Assembly (NCBI GenBank): GCA_030648255.1
Contig: JAUSHZ010000025.1
Coordinates: 1-49,263 of the forward strand
Source: a bacterium
GTDB lineage: Bacteria > Patescibacteriota > Minisyncoccia > Minisyncoccales > CG1-02-41-26
Reading direction: 5' to 3'
DNA length: 49,263 bases
This document shows, one piece after another, positions 1-8,966 of this stretch. Positions within the stretch are counted from its first letter, which is position 1, and each line of letters starts with the position of its first letter. Both the position numbers and the translations under genes were made by a program. The notes beneath the pieces were generated by a model. That model worked only from the letters and a program-made list of their open reading frames with translations, was not told where the DNA came from and did no database searches.

Positions 1-2
1 AT

Positions 3-55
3 GTGTGAGTCGTTCATTGTGATAGTCATATACCCCAATGATAACGATTCACACA
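3..55. repeat. Imperfect inverted repeat (GTGTGAGTCGTTCATTG ... CAATGATAACGATTCACAC)
   Basis: Arms read directly; the right-arm reverse complement GTGTGAATCGTTATCATTG differs by one substitution and a 2-nt indel. Confidence 0.5.
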
Positions 56-63
56 CTACCGCA

Positions 64-90
64 CAAATGAGCCTTTCAGGCTCATTTTGC
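64..90 (+). terminator. Intrinsic-terminator-like hairpin
   Basis: AAATGAGCCTttcAGGCTCATTTTG. Confidence 0.5.
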
Positions 91-250
91 GTTAGAATGA
101 GGACTCATTTCACACGCATTTTGTATTGGATAAGACTCGCCATTTCAAGCCGATAATCAATATGCTAAAATTAACCTGTGTCTAACAAATATGTGGTCGT
201 GGTCGTAACCGCATATTAAACTAAAAAATAAATAATTAAATATAAAAATT

Positions 251-604
251 ATGGACTCATATAACTCTCCCTCCACAAAGCCCCTATACCGCGGTACTCA
301 AATTACCTGGTATATTCTGGGGCTTCTTGAAGTGCTGTTGGCGTTTCGATTTGTTTTAAAACTACTTGCCGCCAACCCTTCAGCTGGCTTTAGTAGCTTT
401 ATTTACAATGTCAGTTATCCTTTTGCCGCTCCCTTTCTCGCTGTCTTTCATATCTCAAAGATAGCGGGCAGTATTTTTGAATGGACCACCCTTTTGGCTA
501 TGTTGGTCTACTGGCTGATTGCTTGGGGCATTGTTAAGTTATTTTTTATGAGCAAAACAGTATCCACGCCCGAAGCCGCGTCTAAATTAGAGGATAAGAA
601 ATAA
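251..604 (+). CDS. YggT-like small integral membrane protein
   Basis: 117 aa ORF, two hydrophobic segments, YggT-like 'LLEVLLAFRFVLKLL...NPSAGFSSFIYNVSYPFAAPF'. Confidence 0.7.
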   Translation: MDSYNSPSTKPLYRGTQITWYILGLLEVLLAFRFVLKLLAANPSAGFSSFIYNVSYPFAAPFLAVFHISKIAGSIFEWTTLLAMLVYWLIAWGIVKLFFMSKTVSTPEAASKLEDKK

Positions 605-621
605 CATTAGGGGACAAAATA

Positions 622-662
622 AACTAAAAAACCTTTTCAAAAAAGGTTTTTTAGTTTATTTT
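622..662. terminator. Bidirectional intrinsic terminator
   Basis: AAACTAAAAAACCTTTTcaaaAAAGGTTTTTTAGTTTATTTTT between convergent genes. Confidence 0.85.
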
Positions 663-665
663 TAA

Positions 666-1091
666 TTATCGTGCCGCTTTTTTAGCCATCTTTTTAACAC
701 CTTTCACTGCTTTACGCTTCACGGCTTTTTTTGAACCAGTAAGTGTTTTCCAGTGCTTTTTTAAACCTGAAGCCAACTCGCTTATTTCTTCGTGGCTAGC
801 CTTCATTCCTTTCTCGTACTCCCCAGCTACAGAATCAATAATATCATGATAAACAGCCTCGCTAACTTCGCTGGCTGTTTCAAGTTTCTCTATAACATCT
901 CCTTTCATTTTAATGGCCCAAGCCTTGGCATGTTTCTGATTTGTCTTTCCTTTTGGCCCAAAGAAAAAGTAAGCTGTAGCTGCCAAGCCAGCCAGACTTG
1001 CTCCTAAAATAGCTCCGCCCACTACACTTGAAGCACTTGAACCGCTCTTTTTTACTGTTTTTTTTGTTGTCATATATTTTTTTTCAGCCAT
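666..1091 (-). CDS. YtxH-like protein with lysine-rich histone-H1-like C-terminus
   Basis: TM segment 'GGAILGASLAGLAATAYFFFGPKGK' then Lys/Ala-rich tail. Confidence 0.5.
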   Translation of the reverse strand: MAEKKYMTTKKTVKKSGSSASSVVGGAILGASLAGLAATAYFFFGPKGKTNQKHAKAWAIKMKGDVIEKLETASEVSEAVYHDIIDSVAGEYEKGMKASHEEISELASGLKKHWKTLTGSKKAVKRKAVKGVKKMAKKAAR

Positions 1092-1118
1092 AGGCTGACC
1101 CGCCTTAGGCGGGAATTA

Positions 1119-1379
1119 TTATTTACGACTTTTTTTACGACTTTTCCGCGATGGAGGAAAAAATATCCGAAAAATTATATTATCTTCCAAGCGAGTTTTA
1201 AGTTCGGCTATGAACTCTTCCGAATCTTTGAAGCCATCCTCAAGCGCTTTTGAAATTTTATATAAAATTTTTCCTGCTTTAATTAAATAAACCAAAAGAA
1301 CAGAAGCTAAAATCGTTAATACGACCGTTGCCACAGAAGATATAAAAAAGAAAACATCTACTTTTATTAATGATTCCAT
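1119..1379 (-). CDS. Small membrane protein of unknown function
   Basis: 86 aa ORF with N-terminal TM and basic C-terminus. Confidence 0.5.
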   Translation of the reverse strand: MESLIKVDVFFFISSVATVVLTILASVLLVYLIKAGKILYKISKALEDGFKDSEEFIAELKTRLEDNIIFRIFFPPSRKSRKKSRK

Positions 1380-1422
1380 GAATTAATTTTATCACATTTA
1401 TCAAAAAAATAACAAGATGATG

Positions 1423-1824
1423 CTAAAAAATATCAATTACTGCACTCACAACAAGAGCAATAAGAGAAACAAAAAATATGAAGGCTGAATTAATCCTTGC
1501 CTTGGAAGTGAGGGTAGTTTTTATCAAGTATGAAAGAGCTGGTTTTTCTTTTTCGTTTATATCGCTTTTTTCAATAACTTCAACTAGATTATGGTCCTTT
1601 ATAAGGTTTGCTCTTTTTCTTTCAATATCTGAGCGGTGGCCAAAGTATAAAATAAAGCCTATGGTTCCTATGTACCAAGAAACTTTTATCCAAAAAGGAT
1701 CTAGTAGAAATATTATTCTATAGGCAATAGTTGCAATTATCCCCGATAAAAAGAAGAAAAGACGTAAAAATTTTGAACTAGGTTCTACTTGCATATTCTT
1801 AATTATACTAAAAAATTGCCTCAA
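1423..1824 (-). CDS. Membrane protein of unknown function
   Basis: 133 aa ORF with several hydrophobic segments. Confidence 0.5.
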   Translation of the reverse strand: MRQFFSIIKNMQVEPSSKFLRLFFFLSGIIATIAYRIIFLLDPFWIKVSWYIGTIGFILYFGHRSDIERKRANLIKDHNLVEVIEKSDINEKEKPALSYLIKTTLTSKARINSAFIFFVSLIALVVSAVIDIF

Positions 1825-1836
1825 GGGCTAACCCTG

Positions 1837-3294
1837 TTATAACCCTCCTAAATCTAATGTAAAGTCAGCTCTTACTTTTTCCACAAAATCTTTGTTATGA
1901 CTCACCAATATCATAGCCCCATCAAAATCATTAATTGCTTTAGCGATTACTGGAATATGGCGAAAATTAATATGATTCGTTGGCTCGTCAAGAATAAGCA
2001 AGCCCGGCTTTTCTAAAGCAATAGTGGCAAAAGCAACAAGCCCTTTTTGGCCTTCTGATAAAGACCCTATTTTCGCCTTTAATATTTCGCTATCCAAAAG
2101 AAACCCGGCTGCGTGAGCTCGAAGTACTTGCTCTGTGCCATCGCTTCCCATTGCATTTGAAAGCGCTTCATAAACAGTTGCATTAAAATCTAGTGTTGAA
2201 AAATCTTGCCTATAATATCCAATTTTAACGCCCTCTTTTATAGACGCTCCTTTTGCGCTTCCCATGACCAGCTTTTCTAAAAGTGTAGTTTTGCCAATTC
2301 CATTTGGCCCAATTAAAAGCAATCTTTCTTTCTTATTTAGGGTTATATTTATTTTTTTATCTACAAATTTATGATTTATAGAAACTGCCACAGAGTCTAA
2401 TTGTAAAATTACACCTCCAATATCTTTTTGTGATGGAATAATAAACTTTTTTATTGTTTTATCTTCGCGTCTCAAGTCAACAACTTCACCCTCCAGCTTC
2501 TGTATCTCCTTTCTCATAGTTGAGGCAACATCTCTTAAATGTCCTCCTTTTTGGGCAAAAAAGTTTGCCTGCTCCTTTCTATGGGAAATATCTTTTTCTA
2601 ATCTAGCGTTTGTCATTCGCTCTCTTTCCAAGCGTATCTTGATTTCTTTAACAACAGAAAAATAATCGCCCGTATACTGCTCAACTTTTTTCGAAAATAT
2701 ATCTAAATACAAAACTCCTTGGGTAAAAGTATTTAAAAAATCAGCATCATGAGAAATAACAATACAGGTCTTTGGATACTCAACAATAAATTTTGTTAAG
2801 TGAGAAATGCCTGCCTTATCTAAATTGTTTGTTGGCTCGTCTAATAAAAGCAGGTCTGGATTTTGGATTAAGGCCGAAGCTAAGAGAATTCGCGCCCCTT
2901 GCCCACCAGAAAGATTTTTAACTACCCTATTATGGGGGAGAGCAAGATTTACCACTTCTAAGACATCGTCAATTTTTTTATCAATGTTATATATTTTTTC
3001 TGAAAAACATTTTTCAAAAAATTCTTTTATAGTTAACTTTAGATCTTCGCGGGAAATTACTTGTTTGGATATAGCTATTGTTAAGCCCTTGTCTATGTTA
3101 ATTGAGCCCGAGTCGGGGTTTGCTTCTCCAGTTATTAATTGAAAAATTGTGCTTTTGCCAGCGCCGTTCTGCCCCATTAAAGTAATTTTTGAATTTCGCC
3201 GAACTGAAAGACTCGCCTCATTTAGAATAGGTTTATTTTGACTCCACTCAAAAGAGACTTCTTTAAATCTTATAATTGTTTCGTCGGTTGGCAT
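1837..3294 (-). CDS. ABC-F family ATPase with duplicated ABC domains
   Basis: Two Walker A motifs (GQNGAGKST, GPNGIGKTT), LSGGQ and LSEGQ signatures, two LLLDEPTN/LILDEPTN Walker B. Start moved to MPTDETIIRF because the ORF-track start (3327) lies inside a hairpin. Confidence 0.9.
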   Translation of the reverse strand: MPTDETIIRFKEVSFEWSQNKPILNEASLSVRRNSKITLMGQNGAGKSTIFQLITGEANPDSGSINIDKGLTIAISKQVISREDLKLTIKEFFEKCFSEKIYNIDKKIDDVLEVVNLALPHNRVVKNLSGGQGARILLASALIQNPDLLLLDEPTNNLDKAGISHLTKFIVEYPKTCIVISHDADFLNTFTQGVLYLDIFSKKVEQYTGDYFSVVKEIKIRLERERMTNARLEKDISHRKEQANFFAQKGGHLRDVASTMRKEIQKLEGEVVDLRREDKTIKKFIIPSQKDIGGVILQLDSVAVSINHKFVDKKINITLNKKERLLLIGPNGIGKTTLLEKLVMGSAKGASIKEGVKIGYYRQDFSTLDFNATVYEALSNAMGSDGTEQVLRAHAAGFLLDSEILKAKIGSLSEGQKGLVAFATIALEKPGLLILDEPTNHINFRHIPVIAKAINDFDGAMILVSHNKDFVEKVRADFTLDLGGL

Positions 3295-3307
3295 ATCAGT
3301 AGATATA

Positions 3308-3340
3308 TTAACATAAAAAACCGCCAAAAGGCGGCTTTTT
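3308..3340 (-). terminator. Intrinsic-terminator-like hairpin between the 46-aa ORF and the ABC-F gene
   Basis: AAAAAACCGCCaaaaGGCGGCTTTTTAAA. Confidence 0.7.
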
Positions 3341-3353
3341 AAAAACTTTATTT

Positions 3354-3494
3354 TTATTTACGCTTTTTGTTTCTATTTTTACTCTCCCTTTCTTTCTTCG
3401 CTGTCAACATAACCTTTTTTATTTCTAACCGCTTTTTGGTTTTGTGGGAATGTGTTTTTCTCTGCTTTCCCACCCCATTAGCTCTTTTTGCCAT
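3354..3494 (-). CDS. 46-aa highly basic protein (not in ORF track)
   Basis: Manual translation MAKRANGVGKQRKTHSHKTKKRLEIKKVMLTAKKERESKNRNKKRK*. Confidence 0.55.
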   Translation of the reverse strand: MAKRANGVGKQRKTHSHKTKKRLEIKKVMLTAKKERESKNRNKKRK

Positions 3495-3568
3495 ATATTT
3501 TTATCTAGTTAATTATTCCTACTATTTAAGTATAGCATAAAAAATAGATAGAGGTATAATAATTTAAT

Positions 3569-4651
3569 ATGACTGTTTTAGCCACTATTATTTTAATTGC
3601 CACTTTGGTAAATCTTTTTCTAGTTGTATTGGCTTTAGCAAGCAAGCCACGCCAAAAAATCCATTATTTGTTTAGCGGTTTTTTCTTAGTTTTCACGCTT
3701 TGGATATTTGCTAATTTTTTGTTGATTATTTTGCCCTCAACCTTTTGGATAAAAAGTACTTACGCCTTTGGGTTTTTGGCGGCTCTGAGCGCTCTTTTTT
3801 GGATATGGAAAATATGCGATAAAAAGATTACGAAAACCAAAATTATTATTGTTTCTGTTGTGGCAATTTTTGCAGTATTTGCTTGCTATTTTTTACTAAC
3901 CGTACCCGGACACAGCGCGGAAGAAATAAGCAATGCGTATGAGGGTAGCATTGAATACTCGGGAAACCAAATATTTTTTTCAATTTATTTTCCTTCTTTG
4001 GCTGGAATTTTCATCATCCTTATTGCCACATTAGCGTTTGGCTACAAGCGCGCTAAAGACCTTCAAAAAAAACAAATTGGCTATGTTTTAATTGGCCTCT
4101 CTATCAATATTTTTTGCGTTGCCGTGTCTAACTTTGTTTTCCCGTATTTAAACTTATACAAGCTTACGCCGATTTTTGATAGCCCAACCTCTTTATTTTT
4201 CTCTATTTTTTCTTTACTGGCAATAAGCAAGTATCGCCTCCTAGAAACCAAAGTTATTTTAACAGAAATTTTAGTTGTTATTACTGGGCTTGTTTTGCTA
4301 ACATTGCCATTTTTGATGGAAACTCCTGTTTTAATAACAACTACTGCAGTGGTTTTTGGTATTTTTTGCATTTGCGGCTATATGTTAGTAAAAAGCGCTG
4401 TTAAAGAAAGCCATTATAAGGATAGGTTAGAAAAAGAGGTTGCCTTGCGCACCGATGACCTAAAAATTGCCATAATTAAAGCCGAAGCCCGCGCCGAAGA
4501 AGCAGAAAAAGCAAAAAATCTTGCTGAACAAAGAATGCAAGAAATAAACAAAAGAAAAGAGGAATTGGAAAAATTTTATAAACTCACTGTTGGAAGGGAA
4601 CTAAAAATGATTGAACTAAAAGAAAAAATCAAAAAGCTAAAAGATGTTTAA
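3569..4651 (+). CDS. N-terminal 7TM-region (histidine-kinase-type) membrane protein with C-terminal coiled coil
   Basis: 360 aa, about 7-8 hydrophobic segments, C-terminal charged heptads; no kinase domain; TATAAT just upstream. Confidence 0.6.
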   Translation: MTVLATIILIATLVNLFLVVLALASKPRQKIHYLFSGFFLVFTLWIFANFLLIILPSTFWIKSTYAFGFLAALSALFWIWKICDKKITKTKIIIVSVVAIFAVFACYFLLTVPGHSAEEISNAYEGSIEYSGNQIFFSIYFPSLAGIFIILIATLAFGYKRAKDLQKKQIGYVLIGLSINIFCVAVSNFVFPYLNLYKLTPIFDSPTSLFFSIFSLLAISKYRLLETKVILTEILVVITGLVLLTLPFLMETPVLITTTAVVFGIFCICGYMLVKSAVKESHYKDRLEKEVALRTDDLKIAIIKAEARAEEAEKAKNLAEQRMQEINKRKEELEKFYKLTVGRELKMIELKEKIKKLKDV

Positions 4652-5132
4652 ATTTTACAGTTGCTTTGTCTTTCTTAAAATCAACTAACTGCCATTCTAT
4701 TCCTGGTGTCTCAACGCCATATTTTTGAAAATTTTGATAGCTCTGGCCAGCTAACTTGCTTATAAAAAAGTTTATCAAAAAAGATGGTACTGGCATAAAG
4801 CCATATCTCATCTTTAAAAATTTCGGATAAAGCTTACCATTCTGCGCAGTAATTGAAACACGCGCGAAAATCTTTGCAGTAATCGGTTTCTGGGCAATAA
4901 ATATTGTTTCCGCGTAGCCGTCATAAATTTTTACTGCCCCGCTCTTTATGTATCCCTTTAATTGCCCATTAACAGCGTCTGTAAGTAGCTGGTCAAAATC
5001 TTTCTCATATATTGTCATTTGAATAGCTCCATCAGCGCTCACGGTTTGCTGTATTGTTGCTGCCCAAGCCAAGTTAAATCCAATAATAGTGAACAAGACG
5101 ACTACAATGGCAAAGCATATAATGTTTTTCAT
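4629..5132 (-). CDS. Predicted secreted protein of unknown function
   Basis: Signal peptide 'MKNIICFAIVVVLFTIIGFNLAWAA'; 167 aa. Confidence 0.5.
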   Translation of the reverse strand: MKNIICFAIVVVLFTIIGFNLAWAATIQQTVSADGAIQMTIYEKDFDQLLTDAVNGQLKGYIKSGAVKIYDGYAETIFIAQKPITAKIFARVSITAQNGKLYPKFLKMRYGFMPVPSFLINFFISKLAGQSYQNFQKYGVETPGIEWQLVDFKKDKATVKFKHLLAF

Positions 5133-5155
5133 ATTTTTATTATACCAAATTTTGC

Positions 5156-6100
5156 TTATTTAATCCTGCATTTATTTTCTAGGGCTGTGAGGTCATCTGC
5201 TGTTAAGTTATCGTTCACGCCTTCATTTAGGTAATACATAATGGCTTTGGGGTTATCAATATGCGAAAGAATCAAAGCGTGCCCAAGCTCGTGGGCTAAA
5301 ACCCTCACAAGCTGGCTATTGTTGTTAAATTCAAAAATATTAATTGTTGCTCCTCCGGCTTTGCTTATATATTCGCCCTCGTTAAATTGTTTGCCAGCTG
5401 ATGAGCCAACTGTATTGTATTTGCTCACCTGAAGATTAAGCGTGGCAATTAATTTGTTAAGAATTATCTCTGTTGAATTTATAGTATTAACCAATCCATT
5501 AAAAGAATCCTTAACTTGATTAATTGCTATAACCTGATTATTTAAATCAGCCCTTCTTTGCTCTAACATTTTGTATTCTTCTTTCGGCGCTCCGCCCCGA
5601 GTATTCCAATAGCTAACATCTTTTTCAAAAGCGCTTTTGTCTTGGTTATAGGTTGCAACCAAGGCATCTATTTGCGTTTTTTCTTTATTATACACAGCAA
5701 TAAGCGAATCATACTTGGCCTTTACTGTGTCGTAGGTAGAGCGGTCGTCTTTAATAACTATGCCTATTTTTCTTAATGCGTCTGTGGCTTCCTGGCGATA
5801 GTCATAAATAAAATTTATCTTTAAATTTCCTGTGGGTGAATATTGAAATAACTGTTTGTTCACTGGCGATTCCCATATTTTTTCAGCCTGTTCTATAGCA
5901 TTTAATAATTCTTCTTTTGTTAAGCCAAAGCGCGGGTCAATACTGGCAATAGAATATGTTATTGGCCTTTGGCAGGGCTGCACTCGATTTAAAATCATCT
6001 GCAAAAAATGGCTAACATTTTCCCTGTAGTAATAGCCAAAACCCAAAAACAACAAGATAATAAACGCCCCAGCAAAAAATTTCCCTTGAAAAATTTTCAT
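5156..6100 (-). CDS. Matrixin-like zinc metalloprotease with coiled-coil insertion
   Basis: HELGHALILSH zinc-binding motif followed by Met-turn-like 'AIMYY'; N-terminal TM. Confidence 0.7.
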   Translation of the reverse strand: MKIFQGKFFAGAFIILLFLGFGYYYRENVSHFLQMILNRVQPCQRPITYSIASIDPRFGLTKEELLNAIEQAEKIWESPVNKQLFQYSPTGNLKINFIYDYRQEATDALRKIGIVIKDDRSTYDTVKAKYDSLIAVYNKEKTQIDALVATYNQDKSAFEKDVSYWNTRGGAPKEEYKMLEQRRADLNNQVIAINQVKDSFNGLVNTINSTEIILNKLIATLNLQVSKYNTVGSSAGKQFNEGEYISKAGGATINIFEFNNNSQLVRVLAHELGHALILSHIDNPKAIMYYLNEGVNDNLTADDLTALENKCRIK

Positions 6101-6108
6101 AAACTTTT

Positions 6109-6130
6109 CCCAGTGTCAGACATATGCCTG
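6109..6130. repeat. Palindromic repeat copy A (CCCAGTGTCAGACATATGCCTG)
   Basis: 21/22 identical to 7273-7294. Confidence 0.7.
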
Positions 6131-6141
6131 CCACTTAATAA

Positions 6142-6435
6142 TTACGGCCTAACTTTAAATGATCGCTTATTGGCTTCTTGAAGAATCCTGATGGTTGCAT
6201 GTACTGAAAGATTATCGCTTGGTAAGAGTGTTAACTTCTCATCTAATTGATTAAGTAGCGGACTTAAAAATTCATCGGCCCATGAAGGTGATAATGTTAA
6301 TACGCCAGAAAAATCTATTTCCAACTCTTCGTCTTTAGGAAGCTCGCGCAAAGTTGGTTGAAATGCCTTGAAAGCTTCACTACCCAATTCCCTTGATATT
6401 AATGTTTGGCCAAACTTTTCTAATTGTAATTTCAT
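6142..6435 (-). CDS. STAS-like DUF4325 domain protein
   Basis: 97 aa 'ELEIDFSGVLTLSPSWADEFLSPLL' typical of DUF4325; adjacent to a GHKL ATPase. Confidence 0.65.
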   Translation of the reverse strand: MKLQLEKFGQTLISRELGSEAFKAFQPTLRELPKDEELEIDFSGVLTLSPSWADEFLSPLLNQLDEKLTLLPSDNLSVHATIRILQEANKRSFKVRP

Positions 6436-6447
6436 ATATTTTTTTTA

Positions 6448-7167
6448 TTAAAACTCTATTTTCGCTAAACATCCTCGCAAAATGTGCTGACCACGGATAA
6501 CCCGAAACGCTTTATCCACGCCTCGCATACGCACTTCTGCATCTCCGCTGGTGTAAAATAAATCAATTGGCTGTTCGGTAACCACCTCCCGAACAAGCTT
6601 AAGTCCATTTCCGCGTTTCTCCGGCGCCCGACCAGAAATAAATTCAGTAAAAGCAACTTCTACCGCCACCACATGACTTGGAAGTTGCGGACGAATCTGA
6701 CGCAATGTTTCTAAAATACCTAATCCTCTATCGGCAAGAACTATGATACGCTTCTCAAGGTCATAACCAAAAAAGATTCCTGCTGTATCTGGCCACTTTC
6801 CTAAATTATGAGCAAACGAATTATCACCGATTTCTCCAGTAATTAAAACAATCAAAGAATACAATTTTTCAAACCCTGGTTTATGCATAAGTACATACTC
6901 CATTTTTGTTAACCTTGCGTTAAAAATCGAACTCGTCTGACAATAAAACGTGCCCGGGAACTCAATACCGTCTTGAATCCATTCGGAGGCAAATTTCATT
7001 AAATCACTGGCAAAAACTTCTAAATCTTTCTCGCGATAATACCGATGAGTTCCGCCATCCTTTTTGATTGCGATTAACTTACCGCTTTCGTCCCAACGAC
7101 GCAATGTATTCAAAGAAACGCCGAGATATTCAGCGGCTTGACCAATTGTAAATAATTTTTCATCCAT
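6448..7167 (-). CDS. MerR-type HTH fused to GHKL (histidine-kinase-like) ATPase domain
   Basis: HTH 'FTIGQAAEYLGVSLNTLRRWDESGKL'; N-box 'EIGDNSFAHN', G1 'DRGLGI', G2 'RGNGLKLV'. Confidence 0.75.
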   Translation of the reverse strand: MDEKLFTIGQAAEYLGVSLNTLRRWDESGKLIAIKKDGGTHRYYREKDLEVFASDLMKFASEWIQDGIEFPGTFYCQTSSIFNARLTKMEYVLMHKPGFEKLYSLIVLITGEIGDNSFAHNLGKWPDTAGIFFGYDLEKRIIVLADRGLGILETLRQIRPQLPSHVVAVEVAFTEFISGRAPEKRGNGLKLVREVVTEQPIDLFYTSGDAEVRMRGVDKAFRVIRGQHILRGCLAKIEF

Positions 7168-7192
7168 ATAGAATATGATAACATATTGTCAA

Positions 7193-7242
7193 AATCTACA
7201 CAAGTAGCGTCTAAATCTACCCAAAAATATATCAATCTACCC
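7193..7242 (-). promoter_or_regulatory. Three direct iterons (minus strand GKGTAGATT) at 20-21 bp spacing upstream of the HTH-ATPase gene
   Basis: AATCTACMC at 7193-7201, 7214-7222 and 7234-7242; TTGACA (minus strand) at 7187-7192. Confidence 0.55.
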
Positions 7243-7272
7243 ATTAACCACCTATAACTCCCCATGATATCT

Positions 7273-7294
7273 CCCAGTGTCAGACATATGTCTG
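7273..7294. repeat. Palindromic repeat copy B (CCCAGTGTCAGACATATGTCTG)
   Basis: Contains perfect 16-bp palindrome TCAGACATATGTCTGA (7280-7295). Confidence 0.75.
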
Positions 7295-7431
7295 ATCCCA
7301 CCATCATTGATTCATTATATTAAACAATAACAATATCTCCAAATTTTCCACCCCGTAAAACCAAAACTCGCCCACAGGCGAGTATTTTTATTTCCCCTTC
7401 TCTCCCTATCCAATTTAATGATGGTATATAA

Positions 7432-7953
7432 TTAATATCTAAAATCTATTAAATTATCGTCGTTAATAAAATCGTTTTTAATAATGTTAAAAAAATCCTC
7501 AAATTCTATTGGCTTGTGTACATTATAATGAGGCGGTACATTATCTAAAACATGTAGATGATCTTTCGGATATTCTTTTCTATTCTCTGCCCTATCCTCT
7601 TTTTGTTCTTTATTCGCATGTGATTCATAGCGAAATTCAAATGTCTTATATCCAGTTTTTTTATTAAGCATGCAAGCAAAAACGTACTCGACATAGGGAA
7701 TTTCAAATCTATAGCTATATTCAACTCTTTTATCATTAATCCAAGTTTCTTGAATTTTTATACAAGAAATAATCTTTTTATGTGTAGATCTTAAAAACAG
7801 AGAGCTATGTATAATCTCATACACGCCCTTGCTAATCGGATTCTCTTTCATTCTTACAACATTCGGTGTTCCATCGCAAAAATATTTTTGATTGTCTGAT
7901 AAAATTTTATTGATTCTGTCAATGTGTCGGCGTAGGTCAGTTATTTTTTGCAT
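7432..7953 (-). CDS. Uncharacterised protein, weak resemblance to DUF6516/TumE-type toxins
   Basis: C-terminal 'FRYESH...DHLHVLDNVPPHYNVHKPIEFEDFFNII'; overlaps the upstream gene by 17 nt. Confidence 0.4.
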   Translation of the reverse strand: MQKITDLRRHIDRINKILSDNQKYFCDGTPNVVRMKENPISKGVYEIIHSSLFLRSTHKKIISCIKIQETWINDKRVEYSYRFEIPYVEYVFACMLNKKTGYKTFEFRYESHANKEQKEDRAENRKEYPKDHLHVLDNVPPHYNVHKPIEFEDFFNIIKNDFINDDNLIDFRY

Positions 7954-8266
7954 ATTCTAAAAATTTGTGCAATCTTGCCCACTCATTAAAATCCAAATTA
8001 TCAAAAGAAGGATTCGTTTTCCAATTTTTATAAAAATCATCTGATTTCATTTTATATCTCTCTTCATAATCTCTAATTTCTTTTTCAATATCTACCAAAC
8101 GTGGTATTTCCATATAATTAAATGCCAACGATTCCATATCATTATCTTTTTCTGTATACACAGTACTAGAGAAATTTTGTCCAAAAACACTAACAGAAAC
8201 CATACCAGGTATAATGATTGGATCGCCTTCTATTTGATTTGTTTCTATGTAAAAGGTATCGTTCAT
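7937..8266 (-). CDS. Small antitoxin-like protein
   Basis: 109 aa; C-terminal 'EKEIRDYEERYKMKSDDFYKNW...LDFNEWARLHKFL' resembles small antitoxins. Confidence 0.4.
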   Translation of the reverse strand: MNDTFYIETNQIEGDPIIIPGMVSVSVFGQNFSSTVYTEKDNDMESLAFNYMEIPRLVDIEKEIRDYEERYKMKSDDFYKNWKTNPSFDNLDFNEWARLHKFLEYAKNN

Positions 8267-8276
8267 AATTATTTGA

Positions 8277-8933
8277 TTATATATTGTAAATTTGATTTAA
8301 CTTTTCTACCAAGACCCTATGGTAATCCCTAAATATAACGATTAGATCGGCGAATTCGGGAATTTTGTCTTCGTAAAAATGAACATTCGTTTGAATAACT
8401 AAACTAACAACACTGGCTAACGCCTCGTCATAATTTGGCATAGAAATTATTTGAATTCTATCTTTATCTTTCATGTAGGAAATATTAATACCATTTCCTA
8501 AGAAATCTTTGTTCTCTATTTCTAAGTTACTTAAATTCAAAAAACTTTTATTCTTCTCCCTAATTTCACTTAATTTATCTTTGTAGTCTGAAAAATCTAA
8601 TAAAAAAGTATAATTAAAACCAAATGCCTTAAGGGGCCTTCCTATTGTTTTTGAAAAACTTATAACAAATCGAATAAAATTATCTAGATCGCGACCTTCA
8701 AACTCTTTTGCTATATCTTGATTTGAAATTATAGATTTTTTCCCTTGCACCACACAATTTAATTGTTGAGTTGGTTCAATAATAGCAACCATATCAGGAA
8801 ATTGAGTAATTATTGGTTGTTTATCCCATAATTCTATAACTTTATTTCTAATATCCACTATTTTTAACTGAACAATATCTGAAATGCTTTCTTCGTAAGC
8901 CTGCGTTATGTTAACCTGCTTTGTTTGAATCAT
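8277..8933 (-). CDS. Uncharacterised protein (possible TIGR04255-like)
   Basis: 218 aa; 10 nt upstream of next ORF; weak resemblance only. Confidence 0.35.
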   Translation of the reverse strand: MIQTKQVNITQAYEESISDIVQLKIVDIRNKVIELWDKQPIITQFPDMVAIIEPTQQLNCVVQGKKSIISNQDIAKEFEGRDLDNFIRFVISFSKTIGRPLKAFGFNYTFLLDFSDYKDKLSEIREKNKSFLNLSNLEIENKDFLGNGINISYMKDKDRIQIISMPNYDEALASVVSLVIQTNVHFYEDKIPEFADLIVIFRDYHRVLVEKLNQIYNI

Positions 8934-8966
8934 AAATTTATTTAAATTTAAAATTTTTAAACCTAC

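Noticed and set aside
3295-3327. N-terminal extension of the ABC-F ORF
   Set aside because: The extension reads into the terminator hairpin; MPTDETIIRF is a better start.
7110-7307. 65-aa minus-strand ORF over the HTH-ATPase promoter
   Set aside because: Overlaps the well-supported HTH start in another frame and the iteron region; spurious.
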